NCBI GenBank assembly: GCA_963969495.1
Contig: OZ018317.1
Location: forward strand, 36,549,726 to 36,613,725
Source of the DNA: Ceratothoa steindachneri
Lineage: Eukaryota; Arthropoda; Malacostraca; Isopoda; Cymothoidae
Direction: 5' to 3'
Length of the DNA stretch: 64,000 nucleotides
Shown here: positions 1-11,127 of the stretch, one piece after another
Layout: the number at the start of each line of letters is the position of its first letter
Position numbering within the stretch: the first letter of the stretch is position 1
Made by a program: the position numbers and the translations under genes
The notes under the pieces: generated by a model
Told to the model about the DNA's origin: nothing
Seen by the model: only the letters and a program-made list of their open reading frames with translations
The model's database searches: none

Positions 1-1062
1 GCAAGGGAACTCGTTGACTACTCCATTGAGGACATCACCCTAGAGCTGGCCGACCATGGGGCGGTCAAGGTCGAACGTTTGATGAGAAAACAGGGAGGGG
101 CTTCGAGACCCACCCCTACACTCTTCGTCACGTTCGACTGTGACAAGCTCCCTGAGTCGGTGCGTGCCGGTTGGTACCGCTACCGCGTGAAGGTATTCGT
201 GTCACTGCCGCGGCGGTGCTATTACTGTCACCGCTTCGGCCATACGAATCGCTCATGTAGACGTGCAAAGTCGGGGTCACCCGAAGTCTGTGTAAATTGC
301 TCCAAGGTCGCACACGATAAGTCCAAATCGTGTGTGGCCAAGTGTGTCAATTGCGGAGAGCCGCACCCTGCTTCTTCGAAGCAATGTGGTGCATATCTCC
401 TGGAGAAAGAAATCCTGGCCGTTCAGGCCCAGGATCGACTCTCATTCCGCGAGGCTAAGGACTTGGTCCTGGCGCGCCCGGCTCTGACTGGGACGTCATA
501 TGCCTCAGTAGTTAGAAAGGCACCCTCTGCTCCTAGCCCATCCAGGCCAACGAGCACGGTTGTTTCCGCGCCCATTCGGAGCCCTTCTGCGGGCTCTACC
601 GAACCCGGGCGCTCCCCTGGTAAAGCTGGCGGCAAAAAGGGTTCATACCAAGCCCCGGCTAAATTTAGGGCTCCCCCTTCTTCCCCCAGCGTGACCGTTT
701 CCCGCAAGGCAAAACGTCCACGCGCCTCCACCGATTCGTTAAACTCACAGGAGGCAACACCCCTGAAGATGGTCGCTAGGCCATCTTCGGGCGTTCCTAA
801 AGCTGTTTTCCGAAAGGAGAACAGCAACAAAGGAGCTTCGGCTCCTTCGCTCACGCCCCGAGGTGGAGCGAGTGGCTCGGAGACGGTGGTTCCTCGAAAA
901 GAGGGCCCTTCGCCTCCGAAGCCGCAGCGCCCGCCTAAGGTTTCGAGGCGGAGGGAGGAAATGACTCGCATGGCGAGCCCAACCTCCCCCAATAAGTCCT
1001 CGAAGGCGACAGCGCCTCCAGCGCTTTGTCCGGCCAACAGGGCCCGGGGTTCTGCCCCCTAG
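1..1062 (+). CDS. LINE copy A ORF1, gag-like CCHC protein (5' partial)
   Basis: Nucleic-acid-binding ORF1 protein of the LINE, expected to coat the element RNA. The frame is open from base 1, so the ATG at 79 is internal and the true start lies outside the window. Three cysteine knuckles follow one another at about residues 73-117: the first has CX2CX4HX4C spacing, the second CX2CX4HX5C and the third CX2CX3HX6C. The rest is a basic Ser/Pro/Lys-rich tail. The stop at 1060-1062 overlaps the ORF2 frame, which can start at 1026, an arrangement common in this group. No internal stop is seen in the visible part. Confidence 0.85.
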   Translation, partial: ARELVDYSIEDITLELADHGAVKVERLMRKQGGASRPTPTLFVTFDCDKLPESVRAGWYRYRVKVFVSLPRRCYYCHRFGHTNRSCRRAKSGSPEVCVNCSKVAHDKSKSCVAKCVNCGEPHPASSKQCGAYLLEKEILAVQAQDRLSFREAKDLVLARPALTGTSYASVVRKAPSAPSPSRPTSTVVSAPIRSPSAGSTEPGRSPGKAGGKKGSYQAPAKFRAPPSSPSVTVSRKAKRPRASTDSLNSQEATPLKMVARPSSGVPKAVFRKENSNKGASAPSLTPRGGASGSETVVPRKEGPSPPKPQRPPKVSRRREEMTRMASPTSPNKSSKATAPPALCPANRARGSAP

Positions 1063-4000
1063 AAGCGTACGGCCATTCCCGTGAGGGTCTTCAGTTCGAG
1101 GAGGGCCCCCGCGTCTCCTTCGAGCTAGTCCTGGAGGGCATATTCCTTCAATGGAATTGCCGTGTACTCCGGGCCAACTGGGAGGAGCTGCGGAGGCTCG
1201 TCTCGTCCCGCTCCCCGTTAGCTATCTTTTTGCAGGAGACCATGCTAGGCGCGTGCACCCTGCCCGCCCTCCCGGGGTACAAGGGTCTTGCGACCCCACC
1301 ACCGCGGGATGGCCGGGATGGGGGATGCGCGGTTTACACCTGGCATGATGTCTCCGTTCTTCCTTTCTCTTTAGATACCTCCTTTCCGGCATTGGCTGTG
1401 CAGCTGCACCTGGATAGGAGGTATACTATCATTTCTGCGTACATTCCACCGTCAGCTGACTTCGACGCGGGGGAATTCTGCCGCGTCGTGGCACGGTTGC
1501 TGAGGCCCTATCTCTTGCTTGGAGATCTGAACGGCAGGCATCCTCTCTGGGGAGATTACTCCATAAATCCCAGGGGACAAGTCCTTGCCAATCTGATCGA
1601 AGAGCTTGAGATGGGTGTCCTAAACGTGGATGAGTTTACGCATCACTGTCCGAGAACCGCTTCATTTTCTTGCCTTGACCTATCTTTGTTCTCTTCGGAT
1701 GCACAGCCTGATTTTGATTGGGGGGTGGTCGATGACCTCCATGGTAGTGATTACTTTCCCATTCAAATATAATTTTCAGGGCAACTGCCGCCTGAGAGAC
1801 CACCTCGGTGGTGCTTGGCGCGGGCGCGGTGGCCTGCATTTCAGGAAATGACTGAATTCTCTATCTCAGTCGAGGAGTTTAGGTCGGTAGATGAGGCCGT
1901 TGAGTTCTTCTCCGGCAACCTTATCGCCGTGGGCCTGACTACTATTCCTAGGACGTCTGGCCGTTTTGCACGCCGACCACTCCCATGGTGGTCGGCCGAG
2001 TGTGAGACGGCCCTCAAACAGAAGCGTTATGCCTACATGCGCTATAAGCGCCGCCCGAACGATTTCACTGTCGCTGAATTTCGTCGGGCTAGGGCTAGGT
2101 TCCGGTATATTTCGAAGCACGCCCGCCGCTCTTCTTGGCAGGCATACGTGTCTTCACTTAACGGGAAGACCCCTTTAGCTGAGGTGTGGAAGCGAGTCAA
2201 AAGGATTCGGGGCAAGTTTTCGACGGGACCCCCCTCCCGTTCTCCAGGAGAATGGGACCGCAATCTCGGACCCCGCGTCCGTGGCGGAATCCTTCGCGAC
2301 CGCTTTTACTGCATTCTCTAGCCGTGATGCTGCTCCGCCAGCATTCAATGCACGTCGTGATGTCGCGGAAGGCCGCCGGCTGGACTTTACCTCCAGAGGC
2401 GGAGAACCCTTCAACGACAAGTTTACTGTAAGCGAGTTGCGTTCCGCTCTCGCTTCGTGCGCGGACACCGCCCATGGTCCGGACGATGTCCCGTACGCCA
2501 TGCTTCGACATCTAGGTGAGCGAGGCATGGCCTTTCTGTTAAATTTGTTCAACAGGATCTGGGTGGAAGGTCTTCTCCCAGACTCCTGGCGAATCGCTAC
2601 TGTGCTTGCCTTTCGCAAACCGGTGAGAGATCACTCTACTCCGACCGGTTTCCGCCCAATCTCTCTAACCTCTTGCGTGTGCAAGTTGATGGAGAAATTG
2701 GTAAATGTTACATTAGCCTTTTTCCTCGACAGAGGAGGCCATCTGTCTTCCGCACAGTGCAGCTTCTGCAAGTTCCACTCCACGTCGGATGCTCTGCTCC
2801 GACTGTAAAATGCCGTCTGCGAGGCTTTCCTTCGTAGACAGCACTACGCCACGGTGTTTTTCGATCTGGAGAAGGCCTATGATACCGCATGGCGATACGG
2901 TATCATGGAGACTCTACACACGATGGGGGCGAGGGGACGCCTCTCAATTTTTATATCTGAATTTTTGCGAGATCGTCGATTCCGCGTACGGGTGGGGGGA
3001 GCCCTCTCCGGCCCAAAAGAGCAGGAAGAGGGTGTCCCGCAGGGAAGTGTCCTCAGTGTCACACTCTTTGCCCTGAGCATCAACGGCATCACCTCGGTGC
3101 TGCCGGAAGATGTTCTCGCTACGCTCTACGTGGACGACCTTTCGATCTCTTTTGGCGCGGCCCAGATGCCAACTCTGGAGCGTCGACTGCAACAGGCATT
3201 GAACCGCGTCTCTCGCTATGCCGAAGCGCACAGGTTTCGGTTTTCTTTGGCCAAGACTAAGGTGGTGCACTTCTGCCGCCATCCACGGCTTCACCCTGAC
3301 CCAGATTTGTTTCTTAATGGGGTGCGCCTGGATGTGGTTGAGTCGCACCGTTTCCTTGGTCTTGTATTCGACCGACGCCTCACCTGGAAGGCTCATATTC
3401 GCAGCCTTAGGGTCTCTTGTACCCGCGCCATGGACATTCTCCGTTCCGTGACGTTCAGCGCTTGGGGCGCTGATAGGGCTACTGCCTTACTTTTTTATCG
3501 ATCCTTTGTTCGTTCGAAGCTCGACTACGGATGCGAGTTTCATGCATCCGCAGCCGAGCGTTTATTGCGGAAGGTGGATTCTATCCACCACACCGGCCTT
3601 CGCCTTGCGACCGGTGCCTTCCGCACTTCCCCCATTGAGAGCCTGTTGGTCGATGCTGGGGAGATGCCACTCGCTCTGCGCCGCGTGCAGTGTATCACTC
3701 GACTGTACGCGCGAGCCCGGCGCCTCCCTCAGTCGCCAACAGCTCTCACTGCATCCGCAGCTGATCTCGATGGTGCCTATGCCATCGAGAGACGCCAGTC
3801 ATACCCTAAGCCTTTTGGGTTTAGGGCCAGGAAACTCCTTCGAGAGGTAGATATCGCTCTCGGGCCGGTGGCGCCCCTGGTTTTACCCAGGACGCCACCC
3901 TGGAGGGTACCACATTTGGCTATTTGTCGCCACGCCTCTGCTCCCAAAGCTTGTACTGCGCCGGGAGTATTGCGTTCGACCTTTTTGGAGCACACATCGT

Positions 4001-4719
4001 GTCACGCTGGAACCGTGCCAGTGTATATGGATGGCTCCAAGTCCCAAGAGGGGGTCGGCTTCCACGCCGTATCCCCTCTGTTTGAAGTCAGCGGGGCTCT
4101 ACCAGGCGCTGCGTCTGTCTTCACGCTTGAGCTGGTGGCAATACACCACTCGGTACGGGAGATTACGCGACGTGCCCGGTTCGGAGACCGGATTGTGATC
4201 TATAGCGACTCACAAAGCGCCCTGAGTGCTCTCGGGGCATTGGAATCTCCGCATCCCCTGGTTCGCGATATCCGTGACGCCACGGTTTTGGCGAGCCGGG
4301 CAGATGTCGAGATTATCTTCTGCTGGGTTCCTGGACATTTAGGAATTGCGGGGAATGAGCGCGCCGATGAGGGCGCTAAAGAGTCCGCGAGGACTCTGCG
4401 ACCGGACCAGCGTTTCGCTCTTCCTCACACCGTCTACATGGCAGGGATACGGGCAGGTCTTCGGACTGCTTGGCAAAGAAGATGGGAGACGGTCGAAGGG
4501 AACTTAAAGTTGCGTGCCATTGCGCCGCGACTGTTCCCACCCATGGACCTATCCCCCAATGCCGCGGCGGCTTCAGGTTGCTTTCTGTCGTCTTCGAATC
4601 GGACACACTCGTGTGACGCATCGCTACTTGATGGAGCGCTCGCATGCGCCTTATTGCAACGACTGCGTCGTTCCCCAGACTGTTCGGCATATTCTTGTCG
4701 AATGACCAAGTCTGGGTGA
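1026..4719 (+). pseudogene. LINE copy A ORF2: endonuclease, reverse transcriptase, RNase H (broken)
   Basis: Polyprotein for target-primed reverse transcription. The endonuclease occupies 1150-1770 with QWNC, LQET and LLGDLNGRHPLWG; the late GSDHF-type motif reads GSDYF, so the expected catalytic His is lost. A TAA interrupts the frame at 1770-1772. A frameshift lies near the C run at about 2229-2234, and a TAA at 2806-2808 replaces the Glu codon seen in copy B. The RT has FFDLEKAYDTAWR and the YVDD active site (about 3127). RNase H keeps its acidic residues in the blocks MDGSK, TLEL, YSDSQ and NERADE (about 4027-4370). A further frameshift near 4525-4570 throws the C-terminal Cys/His segment (RIGHTRVTH, YCNDC) into another frame. 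At least two stops and two frameshifts in all. Confidence 0.9.
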
Positions 4720-5053
4720 TCTTCGCGCACGATACCTGTCTCGGTACCGGGATGGGTGGGGTCGCTACCGCCTGTCCTTTGTACTCGGGACGAGTGCGTG
4801 CACCATGACTGCTGGACTTATTGACTTTTTGGGGGAGGATGGCCTTCTATCTTTCATTTAACCCGGTTTTATTGTTGTTGTTGTTTTTGTTATCGTTTTT
4901 GTTATTGCTTTGTTATTGTTATTTCTTTTTATTGTTGTTTCCTGTTGAATTTTTTTGAAGTAGCCTAGAACTAGGCTGTTTGTTTACGGCAACTTATGCC
5001 TAAGTCGGCAGTCGCCAGATAGCCCCTTAATAAAAAAAACAAAAACAAAAAAA

Positions 5054-8000
5054 TACACCCGGCATGATGTCTCCATTCTTCTTTTCACTTTAGATAGCTC
5101 CCTTCAGGCAATAGCTCTGCAACTGCGCCTTGATAGGAGGTATACTGTTATTTTCACGTACATTCCACTCCGCCGCGTCGTGACACGGTTTCCGATGCCC
5201 TTTCTCTTGCTCGGAGATTTAAACGGTAGACACCCACTCTAGGGAGACTACTCTATCAATCCCCGGGGTCAATTTCTTGCCGACCTGATCGATGGGCTTG
5301 AGATGGGTGTCCCTAATGTGGATGAGTTTACACATTACAGCCCGAGAACCGCTTCAGTTTCCTGCCTCGATCTATCTTTGTGCTTTCCAGATGCACGGCC
5401 CGATTTGGATTTGGGAGTGGTCGATTACCTCAATGCTAGTTATCACTTTCCCATTCAAATATCATTTTCTGGGCCACTGCCGACCGAGAGTTCGCCCCTG
5501 TGGTGCTCTTCACGGGCGCGGTGGCCTGCATTTCAGGAAATGACTGAATTCTCTATGTCAGTCGACGATTTAGGTGAGTAGATGAGACCGTTGAGTTCTT
5601 CTCCGGTGACCTCATCGCCGTGGGCTTGGCTACTATTTCTAGAAGGTCTGGATGACTTGCACGCCGATCACTTCCGTGGTGGTTAGCTCAGTGTGAGACG
5701 GCCCTCAAACAGAAGCGCTATGCCTACATGCGCTATAACCGCCGCCCGAACGATTTCACTGTCGGTGAATTTCGTCGGGCTAGGGCTAGGTTCCGGTATA
5801 TTTAGAAGCACGCCCGCCCCTCTTCTTGGCGGGCATACGTGTCTTAACTTAACGGGAAGACCCCTATAGAAGAGGTGTGGAAGCGAGTCAAAAGAATTCG
5901 GGGCAAGTGCTAGCAGGACCCTTCTCCCGTTCTCCAAGAGAGTGGGACCGCAATCTCGGAGCGAACGTCCGAGGCGGAATCCTTCGCGCCTGCTTTCTCC
6001 GCATTCTCTAGCCGAAATGCTGCTCCGTCGGTATTCAATGCACGTCGTGATGTCGTAGAAGGCTCGTGACTGGAATTTACCTCCAGAGGTGAAGAACCCT
6101 TCAACGACAGGTTTACTCTGAGTGAGTTGCGTCCAGCTCTTGCTTCGTGCGCGGACACCGCTTAAGGTCCGGAAGATGTCCCGGGGAGAGATCACTCTCC
6201 TTCGATGTCCCAGGCTCCGATACCTGGGTCAGCGAGGCATGGCTTTTCTGTTAGATTTGTTTAACAGGATCTGAGTGCAGGTCTCCTTCCGGATTCCTGG
6301 CGAATTGCTACTGTGCTTGCCTTTCGCAAACCGGGGAGAGATCACTCTACTCCGGCCGGTTTCCGCCCAATCTCTCTAACCTTCTGCGTTTGAAAGTTGA
6401 TGGAGAAATTGGTAAATGTTAGATTAGGCTTTTTTCTGGACAGCGGAGGCCATCTGTCTTCTGCACAGTGCGGCTTTAGCAAGTTCCATTCCACGTCGGA
6501 TGCTCTGCTCCGACTGGAAAATGCCGTCAGCGAGGCCTTCCTTCGTAGACAGCACTACGCCACGGTGTTTTTCGATCTGGAGAAGGCCTATGATACCGCA
6601 TGGCGATACGGTATCATGGAGACTCTCCACATGATGGGGGCGAGGGGACGCCTCCCAATGTTTATATCTGAATTTTGCGAGATCGTCGATTCTGCGTACG
6701 GGTGGGGGGAGCCCTCTCCGGCCCAATGGGGCAGGAAGAGGTTGCCCTATGCATCAACGGCATCATCTCAGTGCTGCCGGAAGATGTTCTCGCTACGCTC
6801 TACGTGGACAACCTTTCGATCTCTTTTGGCGCGGCTCAGATGCCAACTCTGGAGCGTCGACTCCAACAGACATTGAACCGCGTCCCTCGCTATGCCGAAG
6901 CGCACAGGTTTCGGTTTTCCTTGGCCAGGACTAAGGTGGTGCACTTCTGCCGCCATCCACGGTTCTACCCTGACCCAGGCTTGTTTTTTAGTGGGGTACG
7001 CCTAGAAGTGATTGAATCGCACCGTTTCCTTGGTCTTGTATTCGACCGACGCCTCACCTTGGAGGCTCATATTCGCAGCCTTAGGGTCTCGTGTACCTGC
7101 ACCATGGATATCCTCCATTCAGTGACGTTGAGCGCTTGAGGCGCTAAAAGAGCTACTGCCTTACTTTTTTATCAATCCTTTGTTCGTTCGAAGAACAATT
7201 ACGGAAGCCTTCCACACTTCCCCCACTGAAAGCCTACTAGTCAATGCTGGGGAGCTTCCACTCGCTCGACGCCGTGTACAGTGCATAATTCGTTTGTACG
7301 CGCGAGCTTGGCGCCTCCCTCAGGCGCCAACAGCTCTCACTACATCTGCAGGTGATTTCGACGGGGCCTATACGGCCGAGAGACGCCAGTCATACCCTAA
7401 GCCCTTTGGATTTAGGGCTAGGAAACTCCTTCGAGAGCTAGGTATAGCTCTCGGGCCGGTGGCACCCCTGGTTCTGCCTAGGACGCCACCCTTGAGGGTC
7501 AAACATTTGACTATTTGTCGCCACGCCTCTGCTCTCAAAGCTCGTACAGCGCCATGAGTATTGCTTTGGACCTTTTTGGAGCACACCTCGTGTCACACTG
7601 GGTCCGTGCCAGTGTATACGGATGGCTTCAAGTCCCAAGAGGGAGGTCAACTTCTACGCCGTATCCCCTCTGTTTGAAGTCAGCGGGGCTCTTTCAGGCA
7701 CTGCTTCTGGCCGAGCTGGTGGCAACACACCACTTGGTACGGGAGAATATGCGACGTGACCAGTTCGAAGACCGGATTTTAATCTATAGCGAATCACAAA
7801 GCACCCTCAGTGCCCTCGAAGCATTGGAATCTCCGCATCTCCTGGTTTGCGATATCCGTTATGCCACGGTTTTGGCGAACCTGGTGGATGTCAAGATTAT
7901 CTTTTGCTGGGTTCCTGGACATGTAGGAATTGCAGGGAATGAGCGCACCGATGAGGGCGCTAAAGAGTCCGTGAGGACTCTGAGACCGGACCAGTGTTTC

Positions 8001-8450
8001 GCTCTTCCTCACACCGACTACATGGCATGAATAAGGGCATCTCTTCGGGCTGCTTGGCAAAGAAGATGGGAGACGGTCGAAGGGAACTTAAAGTTGCGTG
8101 CCATTGCGCCGCGACTGTTCCCATGAACCTACTCCGAATGCCGCGAAGGCCTCAGGTTGCTTTTTGTCGTCTCCGAATCGGGCACAGTCGTGTAACGCAT
8201 CGCCATTTGATGAAGCGCTCGCCTGCGCCCTATTGTGACGACTGTGTCGTCCTTCAGACTGTTCAGTACATTCTTGTCGAATGTCCCAGTCTGGGTGATC
8301 TTCGCGCACGTTATCTGTCCCAGTACAAGGATGGGCGGAGTTGCTACCGCCTGTCCCTTGTACTTCGAGCGGGTGCGTGCACATTGACTGGTAGAATTGT
8401 AGACTTTGGGGGGAGGGGCCAGCCTTCTCCCTTTTATTTGACCAGTTTTT
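5054..8450 (+). mobile_element. LINE copy B, 5'-truncated and decayed
   Basis: Second copy of the same family, in the same orientation and starting directly after the A-rich tail of copy A. Its first bases match copy A at about 1336, inside the endonuclease, so roughly 1.3 kb of the 5' end is missing. It retains the endonuclease end (5292-5560), RT blocks (6397-7139, with the YVDD site changed to YVDN) and RNase H (about 7600-8030). It has lost about 27 bp near 5170 and about 105 bp near 7190 relative to copy A. It has many stops and frameshifts. Its C-terminal Cys/His block (YCDDC near 8240) is better preserved in frame than in copy A. The 3' UTRs of A and B stop matching at about 8450. Confidence 0.88.
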
Positions 8451-8572
8451 TTCTTCTTTTTTTTTCCTTAAAGGGCGCACGTTCCTTCGCCGGGGGGACC
8501 TCCCCCTGACGTAGGAGCTTGCTTCCTGCTCGTTGCCTTTTTTAAAAATTTTAGTGTTGGGTTAGCCGTTTG

Positions 8573-9060
8573 AGGAGGACCTTGCATAGGAGAGGACTTG
8601 AGTTCGGTGCTTGGCGCCGAGCCAGGATTTGCTCCCATGGAAGGTCCTACCCTCTAAGGTTGGGTTGCCTTAAGGACCATGTCTATCACGGGTGGTGTCT
8701 TCATTTTGCCATACCCCCCCCCCCCCCAAGACATCACAAGTCCTATTGGCAGCAGTATCATGAGTCTTGTTTTGGGAGGCACAGGCCTTGGCCCTCGCTA
8801 GATTTAATATTCTAGCCCGCAGGTCTTTTGAGGGAAGCGACCCAAGGGGCCTGGCCTCCCTCTTTCCCCTAAAGGAGTTTGCCCTACCGAGCCGCTTCAA
8901 TGGGGAGCGGTCGACTATGGGCTGCCTGCCTGCTGGCTTTTTTGGCAGTCCCCTGGAAAATAAGGGGGGACTGCCACTGGAAAGAGGGAGGTGCCCGAAA
9001 GCACCTCCAGACACGGGGGTAAGGGAGTCTCCTATACCCGTTGGCGAAGGAGAGGAGTAA
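8573..9060 (+). mobile_element. Fragment of a LINE 5' region
   Basis: The stretch from 8573 resembles 31116-31200, which lies just upstream of ORF1 in LINE copy C: both carry a short hairpin around CGGTG and CCGAG and a following ACC-rich leader. The part at 8850-8960 also resembles, in reverse orientation, 30820-30890 (shared words GAGCCGCT and GGAGCGGTCGA). I read it as a piece of the 5' untranslated region of the same LINE family. Isolated 5' pieces are unusual for LINEs, which normally lose their 5' ends. No reliable reading frame is seen. Confidence 0.5.
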
Positions 9061-9657
9061 GCCTTCTCTCAGGTTAGAGAGATTTGGTGGCTTCCCTGCG
9101 AGAACACAGGGGGGGAGGGGTACCTTCATTTTTTGTTCATTACCCCTCGCATTATTCCGCTCTGCAAAGGGGGCGTACGGGGCTGGCAGAGCCAGGTGCC
9201 GCCATTTAAGGCTATCCCTCCCGCCTGGTGAGCTGGCAGCGCTTCAGCATGGCGGCTCCACCTTGTGCACGGTGTAAAAGAAAATAGATAGTCAAGTGAG
9301 AAGGAAATAGGATGTGAAGAAGGTATGGGTTGGAATGAAGCAGGTTGTTAAAAAACCACCATCCCAAACCAGAGCTCAGGGGTTAAGGAACATTTTCCCC
9401 TCCCCCTTCAGCCCATATCTGGGATGGCTGGCTGAGAAGAAGGTCGGCATCTACCCTGTGAAATTAGAGGCCGACCAGAGAAAGTTGTGGGAGAGGTTGT
9501 AGGGGAAGTGAGGAAGCGAGGAAGAAATACAGGCTGTCTGAAAGAAGGAGAAGAGGCTAAGCTAGGGCCTGTTAGCACGGCGGCTACGAAGGCACATCAC
9601 CGCGCCCCTTACGGTGGACACTCTATAGATCAGTTTGTATGCATATGAGTCTCTTGC
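9061..9657. other. Non-coding stretch between LINE cluster and exon 8
   Basis: I see no gene here. It includes a GC-rich portion (9160-9270), perhaps still LINE-derived, and a purine-rich portion. The reading frame of exon 8 stays open down to a TAG at 9623-9625, but that extension probably lies in the intron. Confidence 0.4.
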
Positions 9658-9700
9658 CTAGTTCAATGTCGATCCTCCTGAGTATGGGCGGGTGTCTCAC

Positions 9701-9832
9701 GTCAACTTCCTGCTGAGCCTCGAGTGATACCCTCATACCCTCCACGCGTATCTCCACCTGCCCTGACGCGACCGGAAACAACGTCGAGTACAATGCCCAG
9801 TCCATGGATCCCAGCAGCTCCTGGGTCCCCAT
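9701..9832 (-). CDS. Host TULIP-like gene, exon 8 (last in window)
   Basis: Exon of the minus-strand secreted lipid-binding-like gene. The acceptor is TACACAG before 9832, preceded on the minus strand by a long pyrimidine tract (the complement of the purine run at 9890-10000). The frame enters in phase 0 with MGTQELLGSMDW and continues into GQVEIRVEGMRVSLEA. This parallels exon 4 (LGEYEWPG, then GNLTVSFVNLDF), so it is the middle strand block of a second barrel. The best GT donor is GAC then gtgaga at 9700, in phase 0 like the neighbouring junctions. An alternative is a GC donor (CTAG then gcaaga) at 9657, which would add 14 residues and align better with the end of exon 4. Without splicing the frame ends at 9623. 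Later exons must lie outside the window. Confidence 0.65.
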
Positions 9833-10834
9833 CTGTGTACGGAGAAGAGCTGGGTTAGAAGACCTACCATCCAACGGCCCTTTCAAATTTAGAGAGGGAG
9901 GGCGTAAGGGGGGAGGACAGAGAGGGGACAGAGTGGAAGGAAGGGAGGGGAGCAAGAAGGGGGCAGGTGGGGAGCAAGGAAGGTAGGCCTGGGAGGTGGG
10001 GCAGGGAGGGGCGGCAGAGAGAACAAATGGAGTATTCTCATGATCAAGAAAAGAACAAAAATTATTACAGAAGAAGAAGAAGAAGAAAAAGAAGAAATAC
10101 AGCAGGGTAAGAGTAAAGAAAAAGAATTACAAAACTGAAAGAGTTGCTAAGGAGAAATCTCGAACCATAGTAGTTAAGAAGCACAACATAATTATCTGAG
10201 TTAAGAACTACAGAACTGTAAGCATTAAGAGAGAAATATAGAACTATAGGTCAGAAGAGGAAGAAATGACAAGAAATACATAACTACTAAAATATTGTAA
10301 GAAGGATAAAAATAAAATGAATTAAACAACTATTGGAGAAAGGAGGAAAACCAAAACACTACAATCTCATTCACTAATTTCGCAGATTGAAGCGCCAAGC
10401 CTCGACCTACGAACTTAAATGTGCGTTTGTGAATTTCTTATTATTTTGAATTAAAAACTTTTAAAATTAGAAAATAAAATTGGGTAAGGTATCGAGGTCA
10501 TTTCTCTGAGTGAACCCTCTCCAAGAAATGCGAAGGGACAGGGAGATAAAGAGACAAAACGATGGAAAATAAAAATAAAGAACACGAAAAAAGAAAAATT
10601 TAAAAAGATCAAGATAAAGAGAAAATATGGAATAAGAACAACAAAAAGAACAAGATAAGGAGAACGCTTATAAAACAACTTACGATAAATAGAAATTATG
10701 GAAAAATAACTAGATAAAGAACAAGATAAATATACATGTCGAAAAAAGAACAAGGTAGTGAACAGATAAAGAGCACTGACGCTCGGAGGTTGTAGTTTAA
10801 CACATTGTTGGAAAATTATATAACATAGGATGCG
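9833..10834. other. Intron 7, proximal part: purine-rich and AT-rich
   Basis: G/A-rich from about 9890 to 10140, which on the gene strand forms an extended polypyrimidine tract before the exon 8 acceptor; otherwise AT-rich without a recognisable gene. Confidence 0.5.
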
Positions 10835-10898
10835 GTTTATCATACGTCTGAAGATGGTATGATAAACTACATACTGAAACTAGTCTCGTAAATTAAAC
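10835..10898 (+). ncRNA. Hammerhead ribozyme-like motif (Penelope type, minimal stem III)
   Basis: The strand reads as a type I hammerhead. The core CTGAAGA lies at 10848-10854, followed by a stem II of GTATG/CATAC (10857-10861 with 10870-10874) and then GAAA at 10876-10879. Next comes a two-base-pair stem III closing a two-base loop (AC-TA-GT), and C17 at 10885 (site GUC). Stem I forms from 10835-10846 and 10887-10898: GTTTA pairs with TAAAC and TACG with CGTA, around a 3x3 internal loop. The position 1.1-2.1 pair is a U-U mismatch. Hammerheads with very short stem III are known from Penelope-like elements; a (TA)n array follows 63 bp downstream, as it does after the Penelope tails at 37-39 kb. 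No Penelope ORF is recognised beside this one. Confidence 0.6.
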
Positions 10899-10959
10899 TT
10901 TTGGCTCCTATACAGTGGTTTCACTATCATATACCAGAATTCGCCATTGAGTTCTTTTA

Positions 10960-10961
<2 letters not shown>

Positions 10962-11003
<42 letters not shown>
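10962..11003. repeat. (TA)n microsatellite
   Basis: About 21 uninterrupted TA units, ending at the target-site TA of the MITE that follows. Confidence 0.97.
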
Positions 11004-11006
<3 letters not shown>

Positions 11007-11125
11007 TGTCCCAAAAAACTGTATGCACACTTTAAATAATTTTAAAGTAGGTGTTTATTAAAATACATTTCATTTTCAAAATTTACAATTATTTAAAGTA
11101 TGTATACATTTTGGGGGGACACCCA
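11004..11125. mobile_element. MITE with mariner-like ends, 122 bp
   Basis: Terminal inverted repeats of about 36 bp make up most of the element. The left end begins TCGTGTCCCAAAAAACTG and the reverse complement of the right end begins TGGGTGTCCCCCCAAAATG; both run into ACTTTAAATAATT. A TA dinucleotide flanks each side (11002-11003 and 11126-11127), as expected of Tc1/mariner target duplication. It is too short to code for anything. It sits in host intron 7. Confidence 0.75.
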
Positions 11126-11127
11126 TA

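Larger units (their letters stand above)
1..5053 (+). mobile_element. LINE copy A, I/Jockey-type with RNase H
   Basis: Non-LTR retrotransposon whose 5' end is cut by the window. In order it holds a gag-like ORF1 with three zinc knuckles, an ORF2 with endonuclease, reverse transcriptase and RNase H, and a T-rich 3' UTR. AATAAA near 5029 leads into an A-rich tail at about 5029-5053. The RNase H domain places it with the RNase H-bearing I-like elements rather than CR1 or RTE; the exact clade is inferred. It lies downstream of host exon 8 on the opposite strand. Long open stretches suggest fairly recent insertion, but stops and frameshifts make it inactive. Confidence 0.92.

Noticed and set aside
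128..1037. Minus-strand frames opposite LINE ORF1
   Set aside because: They are shadows of the high-GC plus-strand gag gene, which has three zinc knuckles.
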